In this document: positions 37,805 to 49,914 of the stretch, in pieces
Position numbering within the stretch: the stretch's first letter is position 1
Layout: the number at the start of each line of letters is the position of its first letter
Assembly (NCBI GenBank): GCA_030562195.1
Contig: CM060199.1
Coordinates: 24,696,338 to 24,760,337, forward strand
Reading direction: 5' to 3'
Length of the DNA stretch: 64,000 nucleotides
DNA from: Nipponacmea schrenckii
Lineage: Eukaryota; Mollusca; Gastropoda; Lottiidae
Translations under genes and position numbers: made by a program
The notes under the pieces: generated by a model
Seen by the model: the letters and a program-made list of their open reading frames with translations, nothing else
What the model was told of the DNA's origin: nothing
Database searches by the model: none

Positions 37805-38540
37805 TACATGGCTTAGCTGAAAGTCATAATTGTTCACGAGAGCAACTAAAATCTATGATTACCAAGGAGGACCTAAGCGATATGATTGAGGAAATTATAT
37901 AAAGAGTGCTCTGTAAAATAAAAGATGGTTTTGAAGAAGAGTTCAAGATGATAGAGAAACGTTTGGATAACAAGTTGGAAAACGTTCTGTCGGAGAATCA
38001 TAATCCAAAAAAGGAAAATCAAGAATTAAAAAACCAAATACAAACATTAACAGGGGAGGTGAAAATCTGTACCAGTCAAGCAAATGAAGCGATAAAAATA
38101 GGAAATTATAATGAACAATGCTCTAGAAAATCAAACTTAAAATTTTTCAAAATTAATTATGATGAGAAGGAACCACTTCCAGAGAAGATGTGTAGAATTA
38201 TTGAAGATATATCTAAAGGTGACGTAGTGCTTGACAAATCTGATATTGTAGCTGTACATCCGATATCCTCCCTGTCATCTAATAAACCTTAACCAATCAT
38301 AATGAAGGTAAGAAACTCTGAAGTAAAGAGCAGAATTATAAGATGCAGGAAGAATTTCTTTGAAGCTAATATTCCAGTGTTTCACGATAATACGAAGATG
38401 AATTTGGATCTAATTAAGAGGTTGAAGTCAGAAAGTTATGTTTCGTCTGCATGGTTTTACAAAAAGTGACAGAAAACGAGTCAGAATAGAATTATTTGAT
38501 GACTATGAGGACAAAATCAAAACTGAACCCAAAGAGAAAT
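37805..38540 (+). pseudogene. L1-like LINE ORF1 (coiled coil / RNA-binding protein), broken
   Basis: The region encodes a charged coiled-coil-like segment (37906-38110, for example KKENQELKNQIQTL). An RRM/CTD-like part characteristic of L1-type ORF1 follows (RKSNLKFFKI, then after a stop IIMKVRNSEVKSRIIR, and finally KRVRIELFDDYEDK). Stops at about 37900 and 38290-38292, and a frameshift near 38458, break the frame. It precedes ORF2 by about 0.7 kb. The family level (L1/Tx1-like) is inferred from order and motifs. Confidence 0.7.
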
Positions 38541-39223
38541 AAATAAATTTTGGTACTGATTTACAAGAAGGAACTTGTAGATATGTGAATTTAAAAAAAA
38601 ATAATCTAGGAAGGGGAAATATGCTAATACTGGATGTCATTCTCTTATTTTCTTTTTATTAGTTTTCATTTACATTATTCTGGTTTTTGTCTTCAACTTG
38701 TCATTAGGAAATAATCATTAAATACGGCATCATTGGCTATGGCCATCTTAAAAAATAGTCTGAGCATTTATAAAACTATGACATTCTTTTTTGACTTCTG
38801 TTATTAAAATAGACCTTAAATGTTTTCAAAGAGTACGATGTAAAATAGAATTACATCTTTTTTTCTATTTATTTTTTTTCCTTATTTGGTGTTTTTGAGG
38901 AGTTTACGTTTACTGCAAAATTGTGGATCTGCTTGTGTAAAGTTTATTTATATGTTTTATTTGCAATCGCACGATGAGATCTTTTTGAAAAGCTTCAATA
39001 TGCACTGGCATCACTGAAGAATTTGTTAATCCGACAGCATATCCATTCACAAGCTTTGTTTGTTCATCTATTGTTTTATCATGTTTTATATTTTATCTAT
39101 CTACATCTTTAATTCTTCTATTTGTTTTGGTATATTTATGTATACAATATTTCAATTATTGCAAAATATAATTTTAGTTTTCCAGAACTGCAAGATTGTG
39201 TGACAGATATAGGATGTTATTTA
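38541..39223 (+). other. LINE inter-ORF spacer
   Basis: AT-rich sequence of 683 bases lies between ORF1 and ORF2. No ORF or embedded element was recognised. Confidence 0.4.
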
Positions 39224-39381
39224 AATGACTAGCATTAACCTATTATCACTAAATGTACGACGCCTTAGAGATAAATGAAAAAGACATAAAGTATTTCGTT
39301 GGTTAAAAGAACAAAAGCAAAACATTCTTTTTCTCCAGTTGTCATAAAGATGAGTTCACATGGAAAGGTGAATGGGGGGAC

Positions 39382-40553
39382 TGTAATGGCCAGAGCCATC
39401 AACTCTAAACCCTCATTTGATTATTATTGTGCGCGAAATTTTCATTTTAGACACACCACGCTTCGCAGATGAAAAACTCATCAAACTCAACATTATTATT
39501 GTATCAGACGTTCTCATACCATCAAACAGTAGTGTTTGAATAAAATTCATTGATTTGCATTAATTTTAGCATGCTTAACGATTTGTATTTATTGTGATTT
39601 CATATGTATTGTTTGCAATAGTCAACTTTCTCGTAAAAAGTTGACAGCGGCAGCCATCTTTCCGATTTCCGGATGTGACGTTAGTCGCGCGTGCCCCCTT
39701 GACTATCTTTTCAATGACGTCTACTTCACCTTTCGCCAGTCTATCCCTAACGTTTTTAGCTTTTCTCTGGTGGTAAGAAAGATTACAGAAACGTCTGGTA
39801 ATAAGCCCATGCCATTAAAAAATTACCTTACCCTTTTCCAACTTGCCTCTAAATCCACCCAAGTTTCACATCGTTTCTACGGCCATTTCCCTTAGAAATG
39901 TCGTCAGTTTGACATGTTAGGATTGGTTTTGGGAATTAAAATAGCAAAGCCACATTACATTTTCTTGACTACGTTGATTTAGACATAAATATTAAGTCCA
40001 CATATATGATAGGTTTAGATAGAAGTGTAATGATTTAGGATCTTTGCCTTGATTCTTGTCATGTTGTGATTACAACATAGACCTATTTTATTGACAGAAC
40101 CTTGAGTAATTCATTAATTCACATTTTCGTGACTATGTTTATCTAGACACACCCTATTAGGTTCATTTAAACAGTATAATAGTTCAATTTAAAGTGTTCT
40201 GAATTTAAGTTCTGGCATATCGTTATAATAAAAATTTCGTTATAAATTTAGCATCGTTGCAATCGTAACATTTCCACATATCGTTGTTATTGTAACATCG
40301 TTGCAAACGTATTATTCGTTGTAATAAATGACCGTTGTAATTTCGACGATTGTCGTGTAAGTACCAAATCTTGCCTTTCACCTTTTAATACTTGATTTGG
40401 ATTAACAAAATGTAACCCTGACATAATTTTCATTAGTGGATCATTCATTAATATTATTGTTAATAAATTTGTTCTATTGAATATAACAGTTTTCTTTCAT
40501 CAAAGTGCTAGGCTGACACGAACCCCACAGTAACAAGACAGAAAAGCCTTACA
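39382..40553. mobile_element. Solo LTR inserted in LINE ORF2
   Basis: The segment begins TGTAATGG and ends CTTACA, giving the TGTAA...TTACA ends typical of an LTR. GGAC lies on both sides (39378-39381 and 40554-40557). Removing 1172 bp of LTR plus one GGAC restores a continuous endonuclease reading (GEWG, then DSIFFSHG). No internal coding region or second LTR exists, so it is a solo LTR left by recombination. It includes an AT-rich CGTTG-repeat stretch at 40210-40350. The parent family (perhaps Gypsy) is not identified. Confidence 0.75.
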
Positions 40554-40938
40554 GGACTCGATATTTTTTTCACATGGCAAAACCTACCTTCTTTCTGACC
40601 AGTCATCAATATTCTTAGATTTAAAGTTTATAATTAATAAACATGGACCAGGACTCTGGATTTTTAATGCAACCTTAACTAAGGATAAAACGTATATAAA
40701 CCTTATAAAAGACTCATTTCTAGCCAGGGAAAACGAATATTTTGATAAAACGGATAAAAATGGCCTTTGGGATTTCATTAAATTTAAAATTAAAGTTATA
40801 ACAATATCATACTGTAAAACGAAACAAAAAAAATCAAAAAAGCTTTAAAACTCAATTTAGAAAAGGAATTGCTGAAATTTGAAAATGAAGTAAACAATAT
40901 ACAATCTGTTTATAAGACATATAGAAATAGGCATAGGT

Positions 40939-41703
40939 AAAGAAGCACAAGATATATGGATATACTATTTCTAACAATTTATTAACTCAACGTTTCACAT
41001 GCTCATACAGGCAGCGTTATCAAGAGAAATGAATAAAAACTTAACAGGACTAACAATATATATAGATAAAAGAAAAACAAACACATGATTAGCACTCTAA
41101 TTACGGAAGCCATAATTAAACCAACAAGGATTAACATGGGTAGATCAAGAGGGGTTAGGGAAGCCATAAGATGAGAGGTAGTTAATTAATCAAATAGAAA
41201 TCATCGAAATATTTGATTAATTAACTACCTCTCATCTTATGGCTTCCCTATGTTATGTTTTTCCATGAATTATGGTTGGTTGCAAGAAGTTCAACACTAT
41301 TCCATCTGATTCTGTGGCGCCTATCCTAAAAGATATCATAATTCATGGAAAAACAGAAAACTGAGAGAAGCCATCGAAATAAAAAAGCACAAGCCAGAAC
41401 TTAACCGTGATGTAGGATACTATATCCCTAACGTTTGGAATGGACTATTTGATTAATTAACTACCTCTCATCTTATGGCTTCCCTAACCCCTCTTGATCT
41501 ACCCATGTTAATCCTTGTTGGTTTAATTATGGCTTCCGTAATTAGAGTGCTAATCATGTGTTTGTTTTTCTTTTATCTATATATATTGTTAGTCCTGTTA
41601 AGTTTTTATTCATTTCTCTTGATAACGCTGCCTGTATGAGCATGTGAAACGTTGAGTTAATAAATTGTTAGAAATAGTATATCCATATATCTTGTGCTTC
41701 TTT
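40939..41703 (+). mobile_element. Penelope-like element 3' fragment with inverted tail
   Basis: Arms of about 265 bp are nearly perfect inverted repeats (about 40939-41205 and 41440-41703), both containing the 3' untranslated region. Between them, 41364-41456 reads REAIEIKKHKPELNRDVG...PNVWNGLFD. This resembles the C-terminal end of the GIY-YIG endonuclease typical of Penelope-like elements. A 5'-truncated copy carrying an inverted extra tail is a known arrangement for this class. Each arm carries CTGTATGAGCATGTGAAAC (plus strand at about 41632-41650), like a decayed hammerhead core. The element interrupts the LINE. Confidence 0.7.
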
Positions 41704-44467
41704 ATTATACAATCTGATCAGTGCAATAATATTACCTCTCTACCAATCTTTGAAAATAATTCTCACGTAAGGAATAAATTAGATGAAATATATATTGAGG
41801 AAACCGGTGGTGCAAAAATTAGGTCGAAACAACTAAGGTATACACAATGTGAAAAAAAATCCAAACTATGTGTTTCTCATCTTGAGAAATCTAATATTAT
41901 AAAAACTTCTATAAATAGATTATCTATACAAAATGACACATATATTTATGATCCTAACTCTATCACTAATGAGATTTATAACTTTTATAGTAATCTTTAC
42001 TCATCTCCAAAATCCTATTCAAAGAAGATCATAATTTGCTTCTTAAAGAAATCTACTAACTTATATAGACTTGAGAGTTACGAGAAAGATATTTTTGAAT
42101 ACAAAATTGATAAAAATGAAATAGAGTCTGCAATTAAATCCTTAAACTTGAACAAATCACCAGGAAATGACGGTCTAACTACAGAATTTTACTTAACCTT
42201 TTTTTGGTCTTTTATAAGCACCTTTCTATTGAATTCAATCAATAAAAGTTTTGAAAACAAGCTTCTTTCACCTAGTCAACGACAATCCATTATCAAACTT
42301 ATCCCAAAGGAATCAAAGATAAATCTGATCTTAGTAACTGGAGACCAATAACTTTAATAAATTTAGACACAAAAATCATAAGAAAGATATTGGCAAATAG
42401 ATTAAAACCATTTTTAAGTAAATTAATAAACTCAAATCAAGTAGTTTTTTTTTCCAAATAGACACATGCAAGAAAATATAAGGATTATCGACGATTGTTG
42501 CGAGTAAGCCAGACAAAAAAAGGTCATTGGTTTCCTATTGGCTGTTGACTTTCAAAAAGCTTTTGATATTGTAAATCATGATTTCCTTATCGAAATATTA
42601 TCAGTTTATGGTATTGGCCGAAATTTCATAAGGTGGATTAAGATCTTATACACCGATATTCATTGTTCTGTTATAAACAATAAGTTCACAACCAAATCTT
42701 TTCCCGTTTTGAATGGAGTCAAAAAGGGGACTATGTCCTCAAACATCTTTAATCTTGTTATTGAAATTTTACTTCAAGCAATAAGGAATGATATAAGAAT
42801 CGATGGTATCAAATTTTGTCCTAATACGCAATTTTTTCTCTGCAAGACATTTACTTGAGATTTTGAACTTTTTAATTTAGTGTCCGGTTTAAAAATTAAT
42901 GTCAAGAAAACAGAAGCAATAAATCTTAATATGAATAAAAGCTGTTTTAATAGTAACATGAAGAAACTTGGGATTCAAATATGTAAAGATTTTATTAAAA
43001 TTCTTGGAATTTTTTTTTCAGTACAAAATAATATTATGATTAAAATGAATTATTTTGACAAAATAAATGAAATGAAAAGTACAATTGCTATCTGGAGGAA
43101 AAATAACCTTAATGTGTCAGGGAAAATTCAAATTATTAAAACTTTTATCATATATCTAAATTATCTTATTCAGCGTCTGCAACTTTAGTCCCGAAATATG
43201 TACTAACCGACATAAACAAACTATTATATCAATTCTTATGGAACGGTCCAGATAAAATTCAACGAGAATGCATCATGCAAGATTTTGATAGCGGTGGGCT
43301 TAGAATGCTTTATGTTGAAGAATTTTTTGAAAGCAAATGTATATTTTGGATTAAGAAAAATCTGTCTTCTACAAATGAAACATGGCCCATTCCGTATAAA
43401 TATATTATGCTAAATTTCAATGGTTTTGTATTACCCGGGTGTAACTTTTCAAAAAAAATAAATAAATAAGGCGATTTCTATGCAGATTTATTTGAAAAAT
43501 GGTATCCAATTTACACAATAGATAAAGAAAAGTTTTACGAATTAAATGAGGAAATAGTTTGGAATAATAAACATGTGAAAATAGGGAATAATCTTGTATT
43601 AAAGAATTATATGAGAATGGTATTTTATTAGTGCAAGATGCTTTGAAGTCAAACACGTGTAATTTCAAGAATAATCTAATACTAACTGGAATAAAACATT
43701 GTTTAAAGTATAAGATATCTCTACAAAATAACAAGTCACTTAATACATGTAACGTTTCAATTTTTTTATTATCAGCAACAATTATCAGCAACAACCTAGA
43801 AAAAATGTATAATCATAATATAGACTCAATTACGTCTAAAAATATATACGATACTCTTATCAAAAATCAATTTGTAAAACTACGAGGTATAGAACAAATA
43901 CTTAATAATATTTTGACAGATGAAGAATTTAAAATTATATTCAGAAAAATAAAGATTGTAATACACAATACTAAAGTTAAAGATTTCGAATTAAAATTCT
44001 TACATAGAATAATTTTCACCAACTTCAAAACTACAAAAATAGGTATAGAAAACAGCTCATTATGTGATTTTTGTGGTCATTATATAGAAACAATTGAACA
44101 TATTTTTCTATATTGTAATAAATCTCAAGTCCTTTGGAATTTTTTATCCATACTATTTAGTGACCAGAATTTCCCATTACAACTCACTACAGCAGTAAAA
44201 GTCTTTGGAATACCAATTATTTCAAGTAACATGTCTTAATCAATGTGGCATTTCGTAAATCATACAATAACTTTAACCAAATATTTCATATACCAATCAA
44301 AACTGCAGAAATTAGAGCCATGTGTAATTAGATGTACACGGTTCGTAACTGAAATATCCTTGATAAAAAGGGATTGCTTAGAAAACGCAAATTTATACCA
44401 ACAGAAATGTTTTGTTTTCAGATCTTTCTGCATCTTTTTGATTGCTCTTTTGTCTAATGATCTATAA

Positions 44468-44861
44468 TCTTTGCCTCGTACACTTAACATTTAACCCACA
44501 TCATCAGTCACACAATTGTGGAATATTTTACATTTTACACTGTACAACGATATGTATGTTTCTATGTAAATAATAAATAAAAAAGTAAAAAATACATGTA
44601 CATGAAAACGAACAATACTGAACTTAAAGAAAACGAAACAAATGAAAAATTTATAGAAATTATTGTATAAAAGAAACGAATTCGTCATTTACTCCTACTG
44701 ATGTTCAGGTTTAACACACCGAGATGAGAATAATTTAGATTCATCTCATATCGACATAGAAAGGAAAATCCTTATCATTTTCAATGATTGCGTAGCAAAA
44801 CCAAACAGTTCAACAAGAATTCTTTACTAAAGGAAGACATGACAATTGTCGTTGTATATAC
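44468..44861. other. LINE 3' tail and spacer to the BEL element
   Basis: An A/T-rich tail (AATAATAAATAAAAAAGT, about 44566-44590) plausibly ends the LINE. The rest up to the LTR has no feature seen. Confidence 0.45.
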
Positions 44862-45763
44862 TGTTATGGCCATTTTAGCATTTGTTTAACATTTTATCAT
44901 AAGCATGATGTATTGTTTCGTTTTGATAGGAGCACGCATATTGATTCCTGAAATTTAATGTATCTGATCATTCTTTCGTTTTTTTGTGACAATTTAGTGC
45001 AGAATAGTTTTAGTGAACACAACACGGCGGAAACTTTTTATCAGATTTTTATATTTTATCAGTTTTCATATCAGTACTTATCATTTTTTAAGACTTTTAT
45101 CAGATTTTCATGCCAAATATTGTGAAAGGGCGAGGAATGCATATTAATACAGTATTTGTATAATCATTTGTCATATTTTGTCATTTAGTGTGTGTGATTT
45201 GCAAACTCGGGTATTTTCCTAAAATCCACGCTGTATTTTCAGTTATCAGACTACAATTAATTTGTTGCATAACAAGAGTTACGTCCCCGAATGACAATTT
45301 TCAGTGTTGACATTAGTAGACCGCTATTTTATAAGTATTGTAATAAGTAACATCTTATTAGTTATCAGTTAATATTTATCAGATTATATTTCTAGATTCG
45401 GATTCTTTTGGAAGCCATAATAATCTATGTACCCTCTTGACATTTAACATACATGAGCCTATACTCCCATGGTTTCCATCTGTTATCCAAACTAGACTTT
45501 TGTGACATTTGTAGTAAGTCTTTTAATTGATTTATACATGTACTTCGACATTCTTATTTCATTGTATATTTCAGTTAATCGCTCGCTCTACGCTCAGTTA
45601 ATCACTCAACGCTCGTTTTCTCACTTATCATGTAATACATTCAACTGTAAATCATCTTTATGTTTTTTGATTATATAAACTATTAAAAACAAAGAATCTT
45701 CGATTTTCATCTAAAGAGCGCATAAACGTATCCTGTAAGCCTGACCCGCTGACAGCCACAATA
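44862..45763 (+). repeat. BEL/Pao 5' LTR
   Basis: It is 902 bp, begins TGTTATGGCC and ends CAGCCACAATA. It matches the 3' LTR closely, except for about 75 bases near 45095-45170 that are absent from the 3' copy, and about a dozen small differences. If the LTR is taken to end at CCACA, the target duplication no longer matches, so CACAATA is preferred as the end. Confidence 0.85.
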
Positions 45764-45826
45764 TTTATATTAACGTATTATTGTCATTTAAAGATGGGAT
45801 ACTAATACGTAACTGTTATATCCAAG

Positions 45827-46671
45827 ATGAGTAAAAAGAACAAGAAGGCTCTGCAAATTCTTGATTTTGATGAGGTTTCACCACAACCTAAGATTTATGA
45901 AGCTAGTGAAATAGAAAAGAACTTAACTCGTGATTTTGATCTACCATGGTTTATTAAGAACTCAATTGAAGACTCAATCTCAGCTGATGACAGTGTTTCA
46001 CAAGTTATTGAAAACCAAACAAGACTAGACCTTGTAACTATTCAGACTAAAATAGACCAGTGTAAAGAAAGACAGGAAATTGAAGTTGCTAAACTCCAAA
46101 TTCAGAAACAAGAAGAATTGTTAGCTTTAAAAATGGAATTGGCATTAGAAAATGCGAAACTTGACATTGAATCTGAATGTGGCAGCCATATTAGTCATTC
46201 GAGCAGTAGATATAGCCAGCAATCAAAGACAAGCAAGAACTCAGCTATAGAAACTGAAAAACATTCTTCTCCTGTTGTACAAACACATACAAAGAAGGAA
46301 TCTCCTGTCTTAAACACTTCAAGTGAAAACGATCAACTTGATCAACATCAAAGTTCAACTGATGGTATGCTTATGCTTTTTTAAAAGAACTTAAAAAGCC
46401 TAAGGCCCGAATAGAAAAGTTTAGTGGTGACATTATGCTTTATAAGAAATTTCTCAGACAATTTAACTATGTGGTGACATGTATAGACAGTTATGATGAA
46501 AAAATGAATTTACTAGAATTCTACACAGATGGTGAAGCTGGTACCATAGTAAATGGATTTGGACACATGGCATCAGAAGTAGGTTATAAAGCTGCCTTAA
46601 CTGAATTAGAAGATCGCTATGACGAAGAAGATATCGCTTCAGCTTATATGCAAGTCAAAGGCAAAATGTGA
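45827..46671 (+). pseudogene. BEL/Pao gag (truncated, one frameshift)
   Basis: The reading starts at ATG 45827 (MSKKNKKALQILDFDE) and runs to 46384, where a T run (46376-46382) shifts the frame. It resumes through KARIEKFSGD, the BEL gag-type region LYKKFLRQFNYVV and DRYDEED, ending at 46671. The gag C-terminal part with zinc knuckles is almost wholly missing. The reading switches near 46660 into CDSCSRWHPTILHD of the next block, so a large internal deletion is inferred. The T-run shift could be a sequencing error. Confidence 0.75.
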
Positions 46672-46675
46672 TAGT

Positions 46676-47925
46676 TGTTCAAGATGGCATCCAACTATTC
46701 TACATGATGCAAACTTTGAAGGCAAGCATAAACAAGCTGTGACAGAACAAATAACTTCAGCATGTAGTGACTCTACGGAGGCCGGTGACGGTGTCTGTAC
46801 AATGAATATTATACCAGTAGTAGTGAAACTTAAAGGTAGCTTTAGAACAATCAAAACGTATGCCTTTAAAGATAGTGGCAGTAGTGCAACATTTTGTACA
46901 ACAAATTTAATGAACCAACTCGGTTTAATGGGAAAACGCAGAATCATTACAATCAACACAATGGGTTTACCTTACAGTATGACCACATTTGTGCTACATA
47001 ATCTTCAAGTCATGGACTTAAACATGAAAAACACTATAGACTTACCAATTGTTTATACTAAAGACAAAATGCCTGTAACACACGAACAGATTCCAACAAA
47101 ACATGATATTACAGCATGGGATCACCTAAAGAACTATAATTTTCTTGTAACAATGCAGAAATTGGTTTATTAATTGGTAACAGAATTGCTGATGCTTACA
47201 CACCCCTTGAAGTAATTAGCAGTGAACCACACATGCCTCATGCATGTCTAACTAAACTGGGTTGGAGTGTATGTAATCTTGTTAGATCTCCTTCCACCAG
47301 TATTCAAACTGTTAATAGTATTATTGTTAATAGATATGAAGTAAATGTTGTGAGTGAAATAGACAAACTTGAACAGTTGTTACATAAATCTATTAATTTT
47401 GACTTTCCTCAAAAACCTGTATCAGAAAAACTTGAGAATAGTAATCAAGATAAACAATTTTTGAAATCAGTTGATGAATCTATAGAAAAAATGGAAAACG
47501 GACATTACCAGATTGCTTTACCGTTTAAATCAAAGAACATTACAATGCCTAATAACTATACACAAGCTGAAAAAAGACTAAATTCATTGAAGTATAAGTT
47601 TCAGAAACAACCAAAATTCAAAGCAGATTATGTTGAATTTATGAATAAAATCATCAATAATAGATATGCTACTAAGATAAGTGAAGAAGAAAGTATTAAT
47701 GACACTAACTCATAGTATATTCCACATCATGGTGTTTATAACCCAAATAAACCTAACATTAGAGTAGTCTTTGACTGTCCGCAAAATATCATGGAATTTC
47801 CTTGAATCAAAGGTTATTAAGTGGACCGGACTTAACAAGTAAATTATTATTACGTTTCCGACAGGAACCAGTCGCTTTATTATCTGACATTACATCTATG
47901 TATTATATGGTTTACGTACCAGAAA
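46676..47925 (+). pseudogene. BEL/Pao protease region and start of reverse transcriptase, broken
   Basis: An aspartic-protease-like motif DSGSSATFC lies at about 46870-46900 (DUF1758 type). After a frameshift near 47150 come IGLLIGNRIAD and TPLEVIS, then a linker ORF to 47715. A stop TAG (47713-47715) precedes YIPHHGVYNPNKPNIRVVFD, the conserved start of BEL reverse transcriptase. The position usually holds tryptophan, so TGG to TAG is likely. Two more shifts (about 47790 and 47925) are needed to join the next block. Confidence 0.7.
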
Positions 47926-49761
47926 ATGACTCTAAAATTTTTAAGATTTCTTTGGTACCCAGATGGTAACACAAATAACCCTCCTTCAGTTTATAAGATG
48001 AGAGTGCATTTGTTTGGTGCGGCATCATCACCAAGTTGTGCGATATCAGCTCTACAGAGAACAGCAAAAGACAATGAAACATTAGACAATAGAGAAGCTG
48101 TTCAAACTATAATGAAAAACTTTTATGTAGACGATTGTTTGCGATCAGTTCCTACAGAGGTTGATGCTATAAAACTAGTGAAAGATCTGAACAATATATG
48201 TGAAAGTGGTGGATTTCAGTTGTCTAAGTGGATGAGTAATAGTAGGAAAGTTCTTGAGACAATACCAGTTGAACATCGCTCGAAAGAACTTTTAAACCTT
48301 GATTCAGATAATTTACCAGTAGAAAGAGCTCTTGGCGTATACTGGACTGCAGAATCTGATACATTAGGATTCAAGATAAATCTACAGCGAAAACCAACAA
48401 CAAAAAGAGGAATTCTCTCCACTATCTGCTCAATATATGATCCCATAGGATTGGCTGCACCACTTATATTACCTGCTAAAATTATATTACAGAATCTTTG
48501 TCAGTTGAAACTTCAATGGGCTGAATCTATTCCTGAAAATATTGAAGAAAAATGGAATAAATGGTTAACAGACTTACCAAATTTAGGTGTTTCAATTAGA
48601 AGATGTTACAAACCCAGTGAGTTTGGTGATATTCAGTCAGTTCAGTTACATAGTTTTGCTGATGCAAGCGAAGTAGGATATGGTGTAGGAATCTACTTGA
48701 GACAAGTCAACTATGAAGGGACAATTACTTGCTCATTAGTTTTAGGCAAATCGCGTGTAACACCACTCAAAAGAGTAACAATTCCACGACTGGAATTAAC
48801 AGCAGCCACAACAGCTTTACGCCTAAGTCATAAAGTAATTAAAGAACTAGAAATTAACTTTGATATATCAGATATCTTTTATTGGACTGACAGTGAAAGT
48901 GTCTTAAGATATCTAGCTAATACCACTACCAGGTTTCAAACGTTTGTAGCCAACAGAATAGACCTAATAAGAGAATCAAGTGAATTATCTCAATGGAGAT
49001 ATGTTGACAGTAAACAAAATGTAGCTGATGATTTCTCTAGAGGAATATCTACCAGTAATAAATCCTTTACTATGAGATGGCTGCATGGTCCTGAGTTTTT
49101 ATGGAAGTCAGACACACAGTGGCCAGTAAAAACTATTTCTACATTACTTTCACCTGATGATGTTGAAGTTAAAAGGTCACAACTCTTAGTAACAGCAACT
49201 ACTACAGATGTAACCAGTAACATAATGACTAGATTATTAGAATATCATTCTTCATGGTCAAAGTTAAAAACAACAGTAGCATGGTTGCTACGTGGTATGT
49301 CAAACTTATTAGAATTGGTAAAAAGAAGAAAAGATCCTAACATAGTACCAGAATCGAAAGTTATCAACAATAAACAAAGTAAGTCTCAATTTACTACTTT
49401 GACACCAGATGAATTGAGCATAGCAGAGAATAGAATATTAAGTTATGTACAACAGAAACATTTTCTCGGTGATATTACCAGTTTACAAAATGGAACAAAG
49501 TTGCAATCAAATAGCAAACTGTCACTTCAAGAAAGACAAAAATGGTATTTTCCTAAACGTAATTTTTCTGTTAATGACATTGTTTTGTTAATTGATAACA
49601 CTGTATCTAGAAACTCCTGGTGTTTAGGAAGGGTAGTAGAAGTTATTAAAGATAGAAATAATCTAACTAGAATTGTTAAAGTTAAGTCTAAGGGCAACAT
49701 ATTTCAAAGGCCAATTGATAAATTGTGTCTTTTATTAGAAGCAGATGAAAGCTTAGATTAA
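47926..49761 (+). CDS. pol: BEL/Pao reverse transcriptase-RNase H polyprotein without integrase core
   Basis: An open frame of 611 codons. The catalytic box FYVDDCL lies at residues 66-72 and marks the reverse transcriptase. RNase H follows, with FADASEVGYG (about 244-253) and FYWTDSESV (about 318-326). Integrase N-terminal-like sequence follows to about residue 520 (TPDELSIAENRILSYVQQKHF). The frame then goes straight into the C-terminal DUF5641-type domain (WYFPKRNFSVNDIVLL, residues 540-560, and CLGRV). The catalytic integrase core between them, normally several hundred residues, is deleted without breaking the frame. The true start lies upstream, across the frameshift near 47925. Confidence 0.85.
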   Translation: MTLKFLRFLWYPDGNTNNPPSVYKMRVHLFGAASSPSCAISALQRTAKDNETLDNREAVQTIMKNFYVDDCLRSVPTEVDAIKLVKDLNNICESGGFQLSKWMSNSRKVLETIPVEHRSKELLNLDSDNLPVERALGVYWTAESDTLGFKINLQRKPTTKRGILSTICSIYDPIGLAAPLILPAKIILQNLCQLKLQWAESIPENIEEKWNKWLTDLPNLGVSIRRCYKPSEFGDIQSVQLHSFADASEVGYGVGIYLRQVNYEGTITCSLVLGKSRVTPLKRVTIPRLELTAATTALRLSHKVIKELEINFDISDIFYWTDSESVLRYLANTTTRFQTFVANRIDLIRESSELSQWRYVDSKQNVADDFSRGISTSNKSFTMRWLHGPEFLWKSDTQWPVKTISTLLSPDDVEVKRSQLLVTATTTDVTSNIMTRLLEYHSSWSKLKTTVAWLLRGMSNLLELVKRRKDPNIVPESKVINNKQSKSQFTTLTPDELSIAENRILSYVQQKHFLGDITSLQNGTKLQSNSKLSLQERQKWYFPKRNFSVNDIVLLIDNTVSRNSWCLGRVVEVIKDRNNLTRIVKVKSKGNIFQRPIDKLCLLLEADESLD

Positions 49762-49914
49762 CTCCCTTGTCAGAATTAAAGTGATGTATGTAATAAGTCT
49801 TTAATATGATTTTATTTTCTTTAAGAATTTCAAAGTTATTAGAGCAATGGCCATGTGTATTTAATGTGTTAAAGTTTTAATAATTGTAGTTTGTATACAA
49901 TTAGGAGGCCGGTG

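Larger units (their letters stand above)
39224..44467 (+). pseudogene. L1-like LINE ORF2 (endonuclease-reverse transcriptase), interrupted
   Basis: The endonuclease start (SINLLSLNVRRLRDK, FRWLKEQKQNILFLQ) lies at 39230-39345. It is split by a solo LTR, resumes at 40554 (SIFFSHG), and jumps to the end of the domain (LLSDQSSIFLDLKF), so much of the endonuclease is deleted. The linker HGPGLWIFNATL follows. A Penelope-like insertion (about 40939-41703) separates it from the reverse transcriptase region. Visible there are SPGNDGLTTEF (about 42160), FQKAFDIVNHDF (42548-42583) and GVKKGTMSSNIFN (42715-42755). The catalytic YxDD segment is absent: the frame stops at 42858, and SGLKINVKKTEA follows at 42882. 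The C-terminal CxxC...HxxxxC motif (CDFCGHYIETIEHIFLYC) lies at 44060-44115. The copy is dead. Confidence 0.8.

Noticed and set aside
42774..44490. Minus-strand ORFs over the LINE and Penelope region
   Set aside because: They are antisense to the reverse transcriptase and C-terminal zinc-motif reading, and lack motifs.
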